Shown here in pieces: positions 49,635 through 58,485 of a stretch of DNA of 64,000 bases. Where the stretch lies: NCBI GenBank assembly GCA_029256185.1, contig JAQSYI010000006.1:170990-234989 (forward strand), in the 5' to 3' direction. This DNA is from Paenibacillaceae bacterium. Its GTDB lineage: Bacteria > Bacillota > Bacilli > Paenibacillales > NBRC-103111. The notes beneath the pieces are model-generated. The model ran no database searches. It saw only the letters and a list, made by a program, of their open reading frames with translations, and was not told the origin of the DNA. Numbering within the stretch: position 1 is the stretch's first letter; each line of letters begins with the position of its first letter. Position numbers and translations under genes: made by a program.

Positions 49635-51323
49635 ATGAATAAGCTGCGCAAAGTACTGACGCTTCTGATTGCAGCCGCTTTATCCACATCCGCCGTCGCT
49701 TGCTCCGACAGTCAAGAGGAGGCCGCAGCCACGGCTTCGGCAAGTCCGGCAGCCTCGGCAGCAGCGTCAAAAACCAAGGCCAATCCGGATGAGCCGGGCT
49801 GGAAGAGCGATACGGCTCCGATTACCTTCGACTGGTATCTGAATTTTGCCTGGTTCCCCAACAAGTGGGGAGTGGACGCCACCTCCCAGTACGTCACCAA
49901 GAAGACCGGGGTCAACATCAACTTCATCGTCCCGGCGGGCAACGAGACCGAGAAGCTGAATACCATGATCGCCTCCTCCGAAATTCCCGACTTCATCACG
50001 TTGGGCTGGTACGAGGACGGGGTGAAGAAAATGATCGAAAGCGGCATGGTAGAGCCCTTGAACAAGCTGGCCGAGGAGTATGACCCCTATTTCTTCAAGG
50101 TGGCGGACCCGACCAAGCTGGCCTGGTTCAAGCAGCCTGACGGCAATGTATACGGATATCCCAATGCGTCGTCTTCACCCTTGGATTATGAGAAGTACGG
50201 CAAGGAGTACATGGGCAACCAGACCTTCCTGGTGCGCAAGGATATGTACGAAGCCATCGGCAAACCCGATATGAGAACGCCCGAAGGCTTCCTGAACGCC
50301 CTGCAGCTGGCCAAGGAGAAGTTCCCGCAGGTGAACGGCCAGCCGCTGATCCCCGTCGGCTTCCATGAATTCACCGATACAGGCAGCCTGTCCTTCGGGG
50401 ATGACGCCCAGTACAATTCCATCCTGCAAAATTTCCTGGCTGTCCCCATGGAGAAGGACGGCAAGCTGTATGACCGGGAGACGGACCCGGAATATGTGAG
50501 ATGGCTGAAGACGTTCCGCAAGGCCAACGAACTGGGTCTGATCGCGAAGGATGTGTTCGTGGACAAACGGGCGCAGATGGAGGAGAAGATCACCCAGGGC
50601 CGTTATTTCGCCATGGTGTACCAACGCACGGACCTGGCGGCGCAGCAGAATGCACTGTATGCCAAGGACCCGAATTCCGTTTATATCGCGGTTGACGGAC
50701 CGGCCAACTCCAAGCTGGATGCGCCGACGCTCCCGGGCCCCGGCATTTCCGGCTGGACGATTACCCTGATTTCCAAGAAGGTCAAGGATAAAGCAAGGGC
50801 GATTAAATTCCTCAGCTATCTGGTCAGCGAGGAAGGCGTGAAGGATCTGTACCTTGGGGAAAAAGGCGTTTCCTGGGATACATTCAACGGCAGGGACCAA
50901 TTGAAGCCGGAGGCAGTGGATTTAAGGAACAAGGACCGCACCGCGTTTGACAAGAAGTATGGCTCGGACTGGACCTTCTGGATGCTGATGGACTCCAACA
51001 TGCAGCTGCAGTGGCAGGTTCCCAACGCAGAGCCGCTGAAGCAGCCGGAGGATTGGACCAAGGGCAAGATCAAGAGCTTCTCCCGGTATGACAATACCAT
51101 GCCGAACGGCACAACCCCCGAAGGCTTGGCCGGAACAAGGGTGGCCCAGCTATGGGGCAAAACCCTGCCCAAGCTGCTGCTTGCAAGCTCCGAAGCGGAG
51201 TTTGACAAGGCATTCGCGCAGTATGTCCAGGACCGGGAAACGGCGGGCTTCAAGACGGTGTTCGATTACCGCCAGAAGAGGTTTGAGGAGAATAAGCAGA
51301 AGCTGGCGGCGTTTGAGAAATAA
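49635..51323 (+). CDS. LipO-type sugar-binding lipoprotein, system 3
   Basis: Long-class extracellular solute-binding protein, 562 aa. The lipoprotein signal ends at SAVAC near residue 23, followed by a Glu/Ala/Ser linker. Diagnostic parts are TFDWYLNFAWFPNKWGVDA, MIASSEIPDFITLGWYEDG and FLVRKDMYEAIGKPDMRTPE. AAGAAGGGGAATGATCA precedes the ATG. It closes the three-gene importer operon, and a terminator follows. The next genes downstream are a YesMN pair, the probable regulator. Confidence 0.91.
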   Translation: MNKLRKVLTLLIAAALSTSAVACSDSQEEAAATASASPAASAAASKTKANPDEPGWKSDTAPITFDWYLNFAWFPNKWGVDATSQYVTKKTGVNINFIVPAGNETEKLNTMIASSEIPDFITLGWYEDGVKKMIESGMVEPLNKLAEEYDPYFFKVADPTKLAWFKQPDGNVYGYPNASSSPLDYEKYGKEYMGNQTFLVRKDMYEAIGKPDMRTPEGFLNALQLAKEKFPQVNGQPLIPVGFHEFTDTGSLSFGDDAQYNSILQNFLAVPMEKDGKLYDRETDPEYVRWLKTFRKANELGLIAKDVFVDKRAQMEEKITQGRYFAMVYQRTDLAAQQNALYAKDPNSVYIAVDGPANSKLDAPTLPGPGISGWTITLISKKVKDKARAIKFLSYLVSEEGVKDLYLGEKGVSWDTFNGRDQLKPEAVDLRNKDRTAFDKKYGSDWTFWMLMDSNMQLQWQVPNAEPLKQPEDWTKGKIKSFSRYDNTMPNGTTPEGLAGTRVAQLWGKTLPKLLLASSEAEFDKAFAQYVQDRETAGFKTVFDYRQKRFEENKQKLAAFEK

Positions 51324-51336
51324 GCCTTGCCCAGCC

Positions 51337-51377
51337 AATCCAAAGGACCCGGGAAGCACAGGGTTCTTTGGATTTTG
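51337..51377 (+). terminator. Rho-independent terminator after sugar system 3
   Basis: AATCCAAAGGACCC pairs with GGGTTCTTTGGATT over 14 bp (one G-U) around a 10-nt loop, and the stem runs into TTTTG. Confidence 0.8.
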
Positions 51378-51432
51378 TCCAAATCTTAAGAAGGTATAAA
51401 ACAAAAACGGCGTGGGAGTCCGCAGGGGAATA

Positions 51433-51441
51433 TGCTATACT
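51433..51441 (+). promoter_or_regulatory. Extended -10 promoter of the second YesMN pair
   Basis: TGCTATACT is an extended -10 (TGN plus TATACT at 51436-51441), about 44 nt upstream of the preferred kinase start. No good -35 is visible, which extended -10 promoters tolerate. Confidence 0.45.
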
Positions 51442-51484
51442 GATGCAAACAGTTCGCGTAAAATGCGAAGCGGGACGTGGTGGG

Positions 51485-53380
51485 ATGAAGGCGCCTCTTA
51501 AAGCTTGGGGTACAAAAGCAGCGTTGCTGGTGGAAGAAATGACGCTGCAAAAAAAGCTGATCATCGCCTATATCGGAATTATCTTCATTCCGATCATCAT
51601 CTTTTCGGTTATGTTCTACAACAGCAATTACCAGCGGACCATCGAGGAACTGATGAGCAACAGCGAGTTCGTTCTGGCGCTGGAGGAGGCCAACATCGGC
51701 AACAATATGGAGCTGATGGAGCGGACGGCGCAGATTACGGTATCCAGCAAGGAAATGGGGGATTACCTGTACGCGGACATGGAGTTCAATGCGGAACAGC
51801 TGATCGAATTTGACCGCAATACGAACAAGAGCCTGCAGCGGCAGCTGTTCAACAATCCCAATTTGGCGAACATCCGGATTTTCAGCAGCAATCCCCATGT
51901 ACTGGAGATCTGGCCCATGATCTTCAAGGAATCCAGAATCGCGGATAAGCCATGGCGCAATGAAGTGATGAGCCGCAAGGGGATGGTGTTCTGGGAGATC
52001 AGCCGGATGGAAAGCGATCCGGCAGGCAACCGTGTGGAGCTGACGGACTATGTCTCTCTGTTCCGGGAGCTTCAGAATCCTCTCGGCGCCCACGGGGGGA
52101 TTCTGGAAGTGGACATGAAGCTGGAGCAATTCTTCTCCAGGAGCTTCGGAGGTTTGCAGGATGAGCAGTCGCAGATGGTGGTCATCCACCGGAACGGGAA
52201 TTTGTTCAGGAACCATTCCGGTCAGGGCCGCGATGATCTTCCCCAGAGCCGCATCCTGCAATTGGCCGGGGACTATCTGGGCGGGGGAGACCCCGGGATT
52301 GAATTCAAGCACGGGGGCAATCCTTATCTGGGTACCTTCAAGCGGATCGACCGGCTGGACGCCTTGCTGCTGAACATCGTCTCCCTGCGGGAGCCTTTGA
52401 CGGAAATCCGGCAGACCCGCAATAATCTGGTCTTGTTTGCTTGCGTGCTGATCGTTATTTTATCCCTGATCACGTATTTCACCCAGTCTTTGATTTTAAA
52501 GAAGCTGCATATTCTGAAGGATTCCATGAAGAAGGTGCGCCAGGGGAATTTCAATATTGATATCAAGATCGGTCCCAAGGGGGAAATCGGTGAGCTGGCC
52601 TTTCATTTCCGCAAGATGGTGAGCACCATCAACGAGCTGATCGCCGAAGCGGTGAACAAGCAGGCCGCCACGAAGGAGGCGGAATTGAATTCCCTCAAGA
52701 ACCAGATCAATTCCCACTTTCTGTACAATACCCTGGAGAACCTGAAGATGCTCGCCGAGATCGAAGAGCAGTATACCATCTCGGATGCCCTGACCTCCCT
52801 GGGCAGCATGATGCGCTACAGCATGAAGTGGAACGGCAACCAGGTACAGCTCAGCGAAGAGATTGCCCATATCCGGAATTATATTTCCATCATGAACATC
52901 CGCTATGACGGCCGGCTGGAGCTTAAGGTGGATATCCCTCCCGGGCATATGAATCAGGAGGTCCCGAAGATGTCCCTGCAGCCCATTGTGGAAAACTCCC
53001 TGCAGCATGGCCTTCATCCGCAGCTTGAATTATTGACCGTCACCATTCATTCCACCGTATCCTCAGGACTGATGCTGATCGGTGTTAGCGATAACGGAAC
53101 CGGGCTGCCGCCTCATAAGGCAGCGGAGCTGAATGCGGTCATCCGCATGGATGACGCTGAATTTCAGGTGCTGGACAGGCAAAGGTCCGACCGGGACGGA
53201 GGCAAGAACGGGATTGGCCTGCGCAATGTGAACCAGCGGATCATGATGTATTGCGGCAATGAATACGGTCTGTTTGTTGACAGCATGGAAGGCTGCTGGA
53301 CCCGGGTTACCATCAGGCTTCCTTATTTCATCTTATCAGGAGGTCTTTCAATTCATGAGGAATCTGCTGGTCGTGGATGA
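51485..53380 (+). CDS. YesM-family sensor histidine kinase
   Basis: Second YesM-type kinase, 631 aa if translation begins at ATG 51485; ATG 51539 (just before LQKKLIIAYIG) is an alternative, and the ribosome binding sites do not decide. A membrane segment (about residues 22-42) is followed by an extracellular sensor of about 260 residues and a second membrane segment (near 315-335). HAMP comes next, then INSHFLYNTLENL with phospho-acceptor His 411, and the ATPase domain with VENSLQHGL and SDNGTGLPP. The conserved Pro before the His is replaced by Ser in this motif. The end overlaps the response regulator by 26 nt, exactly as in the pair at 13052-16475. Confidence 0.92.
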   Translation: MKAPLKAWGTKAALLVEEMTLQKKLIIAYIGIIFIPIIIFSVMFYNSNYQRTIEELMSNSEFVLALEEANIGNNMELMERTAQITVSSKEMGDYLYADMEFNAEQLIEFDRNTNKSLQRQLFNNPNLANIRIFSSNPHVLEIWPMIFKESRIADKPWRNEVMSRKGMVFWEISRMESDPAGNRVELTDYVSLFRELQNPLGAHGGILEVDMKLEQFFSRSFGGLQDEQSQMVVIHRNGNLFRNHSGQGRDDLPQSRILQLAGDYLGGGDPGIEFKHGGNPYLGTFKRIDRLDALLLNIVSLREPLTEIRQTRNNLVLFACVLIVILSLITYFTQSLILKKLHILKDSMKKVRQGNFNIDIKIGPKGEIGELAFHFRKMVSTINELIAEAVNKQAATKEAELNSLKNQINSHFLYNTLENLKMLAEIEEQYTISDALTSLGSMMRYSMKWNGNQVQLSEEIAHIRNYISIMNIRYDGRLELKVDIPPGHMNQEVPKMSLQPIVENSLQHGLHPQLELLTVTIHSTVSSGLMLIGVSDNGTGLPPHKAAELNAVIRMDDAEFQVLDRQRSDRDGGKNGIGLRNVNQRIMMYCGNEYGLFVDSMEGCWTRVTIRLPYFILSGGLSIHEESAGRG

Positions 53381-54923
53381 CGAGAGAAACATTCGCCTGG
53401 GATTAAAGGCCATGATTGAGCGCCGGTATTCCGGCCGGTTCAGCATTATGACCGCGGAACAAGGCCAGGAAGCCTGGGAGCTCATGAAGGAAACGCCAAT
53501 CGACATTGTCATGACCGATATCCGCATGCCGGTAATGGACGGGATTGCCCTGATCAACCGCATCCATGAATCGGAGCGCAAGCCGCTGGTCATTATTCTA
53601 AGCGGGCATGACGAGTTTGCCTATGCGAAGGAGGCGATCCGCTGTGAGGTGAAGCAATATTTGCTTAAGCCCATCGTGCGGGAGGAGCTGTTCGGAACCC
53701 TGGAGCGGCTGGACAAGGAACTGGACCGCAGGGAGGATCTGTCGCAGAAGCTGCGGGAGAGCGAGCGGCAGTCGGAGGATTACCGGCAGAGCGTTCTCAA
53801 CCTGGTTTTGCTGAATCCCGCCATGTCCGGCGGTGAAATGCGCAGCAGATTGCTTGATGCCGGACTCGCCTGGATGGACCAAGGCTATCAGATTGCTCTC
53901 CTGAAGCCGTTGCAGCAGGTGTCCGGGCTTCAGCCTCAGGCCGGGGAAGGCTTATTCGCCCGGATGATGGCCGGATTTGAAGGACAGGGGGAATATGAAC
54001 AGGCTGTATTTCAGGATAAGGACGGCCGTCCCGTGCTCATATCATCCAGCCGCGAGCTGAGCCGCTTTGTCTCGGATTATGCCCTTGACCAGCAGTTCCC
54101 CATGTTCCGGATCGGGATAAGCGAATGGTGCGAGGGCATGGAGAACATGAAGGAGGCTTACGGCCAGGCGGCCAAGGCGCTGAAGTATTCCTTCCTGCAG
54201 CCTAATCCCGGTGCTGTGGAATACGTATGCATGAAGGGGCGGGAAGAGCCAGCCGCCATCCCGCTTCCCAGTGTTCAGAAAATCGCCAATATGCTTGGTT
54301 CGGACCGGGAGAAGGAAATGAAATCCCTGCTGTATGAAATCATGGACCTGAAGGTGGTTGCCCGGTACGATATCTCCTATTTGGAGAAGCTGGCTTCGGC
54401 TTTGAATGAACAGGTATTTGACAAAGTGTTCCATATGTATGGGGAGGAATCCATTGAGATTCTGAAGCTGTACAAGAAGGTGGGACATATTTACAATTAT
54501 GAGCATTATCACGATTACTTGCACGGTGTGGAAAGCTTGCTGATGCGGCTTAACGAATACATCAAGACGATGAAAGCCGCACATGTGGACCGCAGGGAGA
54601 TGCAGCGCGCCCTGGACTACATTCAGGTCAATTACCAGCGTGATCTGAACATGGCCATGGTGGCCAACCATATTTCCCTCAGCTATACCTACTTCAGTGA
54701 GTCCTTCAAACAATTTACCGGCGACAGCTTTCCCCACTATCTGAAAAAGGTGAGAATCGACAACGCGAAGCGCCTGCTGGAAACCACGGACGATAAGGTG
54801 TATGAGATTGGCCGGCTTACAGGCTTTGAGAATACGAAGCACTTCAACCGCGTATTCAAGGAACTGGAGGGGGTCACTCCCCAGGAATACCGGAGCCAGC
54901 GCAGGGTCCTGGGTGAAGTCTGA
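53355..54923 (+). CDS. YesN-family response regulator (receiver plus AraC HTH)
   Basis: Partner of the kinase upstream, 522 aa from ATG 53355 (CAGGAGG eleven bases ahead). The receiver has VDDE at residues 7-10 and Asp 55 in IVMTDIRMPVMDG. The C-terminal double HTH reads DLNMAMVANHISLSYTYFSE and VYEIGRLTGFENTKHFNRVF. The middle region is the usual unassigned YesN linker. It lies just downstream of sugar system 3, whose operon it probably activates; the DUF2264 gene beyond it is another candidate. A strong terminator follows. Confidence 0.92.
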   Translation: MRNLLVVDDERNIRLGLKAMIERRYSGRFSIMTAEQGQEAWELMKETPIDIVMTDIRMPVMDGIALINRIHESERKPLVIILSGHDEFAYAKEAIRCEVKQYLLKPIVREELFGTLERLDKELDRREDLSQKLRESERQSEDYRQSVLNLVLLNPAMSGGEMRSRLLDAGLAWMDQGYQIALLKPLQQVSGLQPQAGEGLFARMMAGFEGQGEYEQAVFQDKDGRPVLISSSRELSRFVSDYALDQQFPMFRIGISEWCEGMENMKEAYGQAAKALKYSFLQPNPGAVEYVCMKGREEPAAIPLPSVQKIANMLGSDREKEMKSLLYEIMDLKVVARYDISYLEKLASALNEQVFDKVFHMYGEESIEILKLYKKVGHIYNYEHYHDYLHGVESLLMRLNEYIKTMKAAHVDRREMQRALDYIQVNYQRDLNMAMVANHISLSYTYFSESFKQFTGDSFPHYLKKVRIDNAKRLLETTDDKVYEIGRLTGFENTKHFNRVFKELEGVTPQEYRSQRRVLGEV

Positions 54924-54985
54924 ACCCGGCGCAAAGGGCGGGGCTGTTTCCGGCTTGGCTGGACCTCCTCTGTTATACTGTAACG

Positions 54986-55034
54986 AAAAGCCCCTACGGA
55001 GAAGAGAAGCTGTTCTCCGTAAGGGCTTTTTGCG
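54986..55034. terminator. Bidirectional terminator between YesN and DUF2264 genes
   Basis: AAAAGCCCCTACGGAGAA and TTCTCCGTAAGGGCTTTT pair along almost their full length, with T-runs on both strands. It serves the rightward YesN gene and the convergent DUF2264 gene. Confidence 0.88.
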
Positions 55035-55044
55035 GCTTAATGGC

Positions 55045-56190
55045 TCAATGGCCCAGTGCATGATCCAGCCGGGCATGCCCGCCGGACCACATCTTCTTCG
55101 AGGTCCAATCCCGCGGCGCTCCCATCCAGAATTCGGCCGATGCGGGAAGTCCCAGGGGCAGGAATACGGCGCAGCACAGATAGAGGCTGCCGGTGGAGAT
55201 ATAACCCTCACCCACCCCGGGCTGGCTGCCCGTGAAGCCGATGCGGAGCCAACCGTTCTCATCGAAGTTGCCCGGCACCTCCATGGTTCTGCGGATCACC
55301 GCAGTCAGGGCGGTCCGCACCTGTGCAGGATGCACATCCTCCGGCAGCACGCCCATCAGCGCCATCTGCGACAAGTGGTGCATGGCCCCGAACCGGTAGG
55401 CCAGGGATCTGCCGATGGGCGGGAAAGTGCCGTCCGGCGCAATCAGGCGCTCCAATACTTCCCCGTAGCGGCAAGCCCGCACCATGATCCCCTCCTTCAT
55501 GGCCTCCCATTGCGCTTCCTCAGAACCCACTCTATGTATAATCTCCACCAGCATGGGCTGGATCACGAAGCTGTTGTAGTAATCCCAGTGAAACGCGGGT
55601 CCATCCCCGTAAGCGCCATCCCCCAGATACCATTGCTCATGCTGCCTGAGCGCATAATCCACCCGCATGCGGTCCCAGTCTTCCCCCATAAAGAACAGCG
55701 CCGTTTCAATCATGGCTGCGAACAGCAGCCAATTGTTGAAGCCCGGCTTTCTGCTGCGGGTATCCTGCAGACCCTTGACCAGATTGCGTCTGGCCTTCAG
55801 GTCCAGCTTATGCCACAGCTCGTTGGGGGCGCGGAGAATGGCATGGGCCAGGAAGGCGGCATCCACGATGGGCTGGTAGCTGTAGCTGAAGTTGACGTAA
55901 TCCGGGGAAGCCGGATCTGCAGCTGCATCAATGCAATCGCGGGCCAACGCCGCGTATTCCTGCCGGAGCTTTTCTTCGGCGGGATCGTCGGCCGGAGTTT
56001 CCAGCCAAGGCGCAATCCCCGTGAGAGTGCGGCCGATCGCCTCCAGGTGGGAAAAATAGCGGCGTTCCTCCGTTCCTTCCACCGGCATGGAACTTTTCAG
56101 CGTCCGCGCGGCCATGTTCCGCATAACGGGTCCGGCAATAGAAATTAGTGTGTCAAGCCAATAGCTTCTTTCTGATGGTGCTGGATTCAT
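55045..56190 (-). CDS. DUF2264 family protein
   Basis: A 381-residue cytoplasmic protein recognised as DUF2264 from its start (SYWLDTLISIAGPVMRNMAA) and from blocks such as FNNWLLFAAMIETALFFMG, LGDGAYGDGPAFHWDYYNS, IAPDGTFPPIGRSLAYRFGA and GFTGSQPGVGEGYISTGSLY. Aromatic- and Gly-rich motifs at regular spacing suggest an alpha/alpha-barrel like glycoside hydrolases or polysaccharide lyases, but the biochemical role is not established. GAGGAGG lies upstream of the ATG. It ends at the terminator shared with YesN. DUF2264 genes often accompany LplB/YtcP/LipO importers, which fits here. Confidence 0.85.
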   Translation of the reverse strand: MNPAPSERSYWLDTLISIAGPVMRNMAARTLKSSMPVEGTEERRYFSHLEAIGRTLTGIAPWLETPADDPAEEKLRQEYAALARDCIDAAADPASPDYVNFSYSYQPIVDAAFLAHAILRAPNELWHKLDLKARRNLVKGLQDTRSRKPGFNNWLLFAAMIETALFFMGEDWDRMRVDYALRQHEQWYLGDGAYGDGPAFHWDYYNSFVIQPMLVEIIHRVGSEEAQWEAMKEGIMVRACRYGEVLERLIAPDGTFPPIGRSLAYRFGAMHHLSQMALMGVLPEDVHPAQVRTALTAVIRRTMEVPGNFDENGWLRIGFTGSQPGVGEGYISTGSLYLCCAVFLPLGLPASAEFWMGAPRDWTSKKMWSGGHARLDHALGH

Positions 56191-56299
56191 TGATTAGCGC
56201 CTCCTCGGTTTGGCTGTTTTTATTTTACCACATCAAACTTGTATGCAATGCGCTTCGGCGATGATCTGTTGAATAAGTTTAGCCGGCCTTTGCTTTATT

Positions 56300-56493
56300 T
56301 AGCGGAAATTTTTTCCGTTATTCCCGCAAAACGCTCGATTCGCTCTGGTTTAACGGAAATTTTTTCCGCTATCCCCAGCTAACTCCTGAAAAATGGCCTG
56401 AAAATCCGGTTTTAGCGCAATTAGCGGAAATTTTTTCCGTTAAATTCATTAGACTACCGAATAATGGCCCTTTAACGGAAGTTTTTTCCGCTA
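56300..56493. repeat. Four-palindrome dispersed element, copy 2 (inverted relative to copy 1)
   Basis: Four 21-bp near-palindromes with core CGGAAATTTTTTCCG start at 56300, 56351, 56422 and 56473 (intervals 51, 71, 51). They alternate between TAGCGG...CCGTTA and TAACGG...CCGCTA. Read on the minus strand, the spacers resemble those of 12296-12490, for example AGGGC/TCGG in the first and GGNNAGC in the long middle one. The copy lies 110 bp upstream of the DUF2264 gene. Confidence 0.8.
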
Positions 56494-56538
56494 AGTTTCT
56501 TGAGAATTCATAAGCTGCTTGCATCCTTTGCAAATGCC

Positions 56539-56590
56539 GCACCAACAAACACCGCACCAACACTGCACCAACAAACACCGCACCAACACT
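56539..56590. repeat. 26-bp tandem repeat, two copies
   Basis: Two identical units, each starting GCACCAACAAACACCGCACC, at 56539-56564 and 56565-56590. They sit 46 bp after the four-palindrome element. Confidence 0.8.
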
Positions 56591-56631
56591 GCACAACCCG
56601 CTCTCAGCAGCTCGTATACGTTGTATATTTA

Positions 56632-56675
56632 AAGAAAGCTAATTCATGGTAAAACGGATTAGCCTTCTTTTTATT
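56632..56675 (+). terminator. Possible insulating terminator upstream of the NMT1-like operon
   Basis: AAGAAAGCTAAT and ATTAGCCTTCTT pair with one mismatch around a 14-nt loop and are followed by TTTTATTT. No plus-strand gene lies upstream for 1.7 kb, so it would only block read-through toward the promoter at 56802-56850. Confidence 0.4.
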
Positions 56676-56801
56676 TCTAAAAATATAACATAAATATAAC
56701 ATTATAAGTACAAGTAATAAATCGATTATACATCTTGACGCATTTTCTAACAGGCTTTTTGACGATTTGTCTAATGTAAGTGAAAAGATTTATGTGTATG
56801 A

Positions 56802-56850
56802 TGTTAAATAAAATAACACAAAAGATTTGGATAACCCAAATTTTTATAAA
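56802..56850 (+). promoter_or_regulatory. GlnR/TnrA nitrogen-control box and -10 of the pyrimidine-type operon
   Basis: TGTTAAATAAAATAACA (56802-56818) fits the GlnR/TnrA consensus TGTNA-N7-TNACA with no mismatch and is a 17-bp dyad. TATAAA at 56845-56850 could be the -10, which would put the box centre near -47, the position from which TnrA activates. The message would start about 25 nt ahead of the ribosome binding site. The surrounding 200 bp are very AT-rich and contain no gene. Confidence 0.7.
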
Positions 56851-56885
56851 TATCTAACATATAAATTACACAAGGGGGAGTGGAG

Positions 56886-57668
56886 ATGGCACTGAATATG
56901 GCTGCCGTTCCGGAAATTGAGCTGGACCGGATTAGTATGCGGTACGAAACGGATTCCTCCGACGTATTGGCTCTGTCTCAGGTAAGCTTGGAAATCGCCA
57001 AGGGGGAATTTGTTTCTTTGCTCGGTCCCTCCGGATGCGGCAAAACAACCCTGCTGCGCTTGATGGCAGACTTGATCCAGCCAACCAGCGGCACGCTTAA
57101 GGTAGCGGGCAAATCCGCCAAGGAGGCCAGGCTGGCCCAGAAATACGGCATTGTATTCCAGAATCCGGTGCTGTATGACTGGCGCAAGGTGAAGGACAAC
57201 ATTACGCTGCCTCTGGAGCTGATGAAGGTCAAGAAGAAGGAGCGGGATGCCAAGGCGGATCAGCTTCTGGAGCTGGTGGGTCTTGCGGGGTTTGGGGACA
57301 AATATCCGTGGCAGCTGAGCGGAGGCATGCAGCAGCGCGTTGCAATCGCCCGGGCGTTGTCCATGCAGCCGGAGATCCTGCTGATGGATGAACCATTCTC
57401 GGCGCTGGATGAATTTTCCCGCGAGCGCCTTAACGAAGAATTGCTGTCCATATGGGGCAAGGTGAAGAATACAGTAGTGTTTGTTACCCACAGCATACCC
57501 GAATCCATCTTCCTGTCGGACCGGGTGTGTGTGTTATCTCCGCATCCGGGGCGGTTATCCTCCATCGTGGACATTCCTCTGGCCCGGCCCCGCACCAAGG
57601 AAATGCGGAACAGCCCGGAATTCTTCAGTCTCATTGCCCGAATCCGGGACAGCTTCGAGGGAGTGTGA
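56886..57668 (+). CDS. ABC transporter ATPase (nitrate/sulfonate/pyrimidine class)
   Basis: ATPase of a four-gene importer, 260 aa from ATG 56886, five bases after AAGGGGGAG (a GTG at 56880 lies inside that site). Walker A GPSGCGKTT is at residues 47-55, signature LSGGMQQR at 144-151 and Walker B ILLMDEP at 164-170, followed by FSALDEFSR and the switch His in FVTHSIPES. It belongs to the same class as SsuB, which also serves hydroxymethylpyrimidine and pyrimidine importers. It is the first gene behind a GlnR/TnrA-type box. Confidence 0.9.
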   Translation: MALNMAAVPEIELDRISMRYETDSSDVLALSQVSLEIAKGEFVSLLGPSGCGKTTLLRLMADLIQPTSGTLKVAGKSAKEARLAQKYGIVFQNPVLYDWRKVKDNITLPLELMKVKKKERDAKADQLLELVGLAGFGDKYPWQLSGGMQQRVAIARALSMQPEILLMDEPFSALDEFSRERLNEELLSIWGKVKNTVVFVTHSIPESIFLSDRVCVLSPHPGRLSSIVDIPLARPRTKEMRNSPEFFSLIARIRDSFEGV

Positions 57669-57672
57669 GCTC

Positions 57673-58485
57673 ATGGGAGCACAAGCCAGTCTGTTTCGCG
57701 CCCGTGTCCTTCCGGCTCTGGTGTGGGTTCTTGTTATCATAGTTGTTTGGGAGACCGCCTCCTGGTTTCTTCTGAACGTGCTGGAAACTCCTCTGGCCCA
57801 ATCCAAGCTGCCTTATCTGCACAGAGTGATAGAGGCTTTTGGACAATACGGGAGTACGCTTCTGAAGGAAGGCGGGGTAACATTTGCCAACGCCGGCCTT
57901 GGTTTCTTGCTAGGCGGAGCCACCGGCGCCTTGTTGGCGGTTCTAATGAGCGTGTCCAAGCGGATGGAGCAATTGACCTTTCCTTATGCAGTGGCCTCGC
58001 AGATGATTCCCATCCTCGGGCTTGCTCCCATTCTGTACGGCATTGTGCGTGATGAGCAGGTGGCCCGGGTGCTGATTGCCGGTTATATTACCTTCTTTCC
58101 GGTATCTCTTAATATGCTCCGAGGGCTCCGTAGTGTAAATCCGTCTGCCCTGGAGCTGATGTACTCCTACGCGGCCAAGCCGTGGCAGATTTACTGGAAG
58201 CTGCGCTTGCCCGCTTCCTTGCCGGGATTGTTCAGCGGACTGAAGATAGCCGCGCCCATGGCGGTAACAGGGGCCATATTGGTGGAGCTGATGGGCGCTC
58301 AGCATGGAGTGGGCGTACTCATGCTGCGGAATCTGTATTATGGCCCCTCGCATGTATATATGTTCTGGGCCACTGTATTTGTAGGCGCCATACTGGGATT
58401 GGCCAGCTATCTGGTGATCAGTCTGCTGGAGCGGCTTGCAGCGCCCTGGCAGCCGGAATTCCGCACGAAGGGAGGGGACCGATAA
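57673..58485 (+). CDS. ABC transporter permease 1 (NMT1/ThiX/SsuC class)
   Basis: First of two consecutive permeases, 270 aa from ATG 57673, four bases after the ATPase stop. Six membrane segments are visible. The EAA loop is ALELMYSYAAKPWQIYWKLR with the family phrase LPASLPGLFSGLKIAAPMAV. The N-terminus is short and basic before VLPALVWVLVIIVVWETAS. It overlaps permease 2 by one base. Two different permeases point to a heterodimeric channel, in contrast to the single permease of the left-hand Ssu-like importer. Confidence 0.88.
   Translation: MGAQASLFRARVLPALVWVLVIIVVWETASWFLLNVLETPLAQSKLPYLHRVIEAFGQYGSTLLKEGGVTFANAGLGFLLGGATGALLAVLMSVSKRMEQLTFPYAVASQMIPILGLAPILYGIVRDEQVARVLIAGYITFFPVSLNMLRGLRSVNPSALELMYSYAAKPWQIYWKLRLPASLPGLFSGLKIAAPMAVTGAILVELMGAQHGVGVLMLRNLYYGPSHVYMFWATVFVGAILGLASYLVISLLERLAAPWQPEFRTKGGDR

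Noticed and set aside
56191..56885. TPP riboswitch upstream of the NMT1/THI5-like importer
   Set aside because: I looked for the conserved CUGAGA and related core segments of the thiamine element and do not see them in the AT-rich leader.
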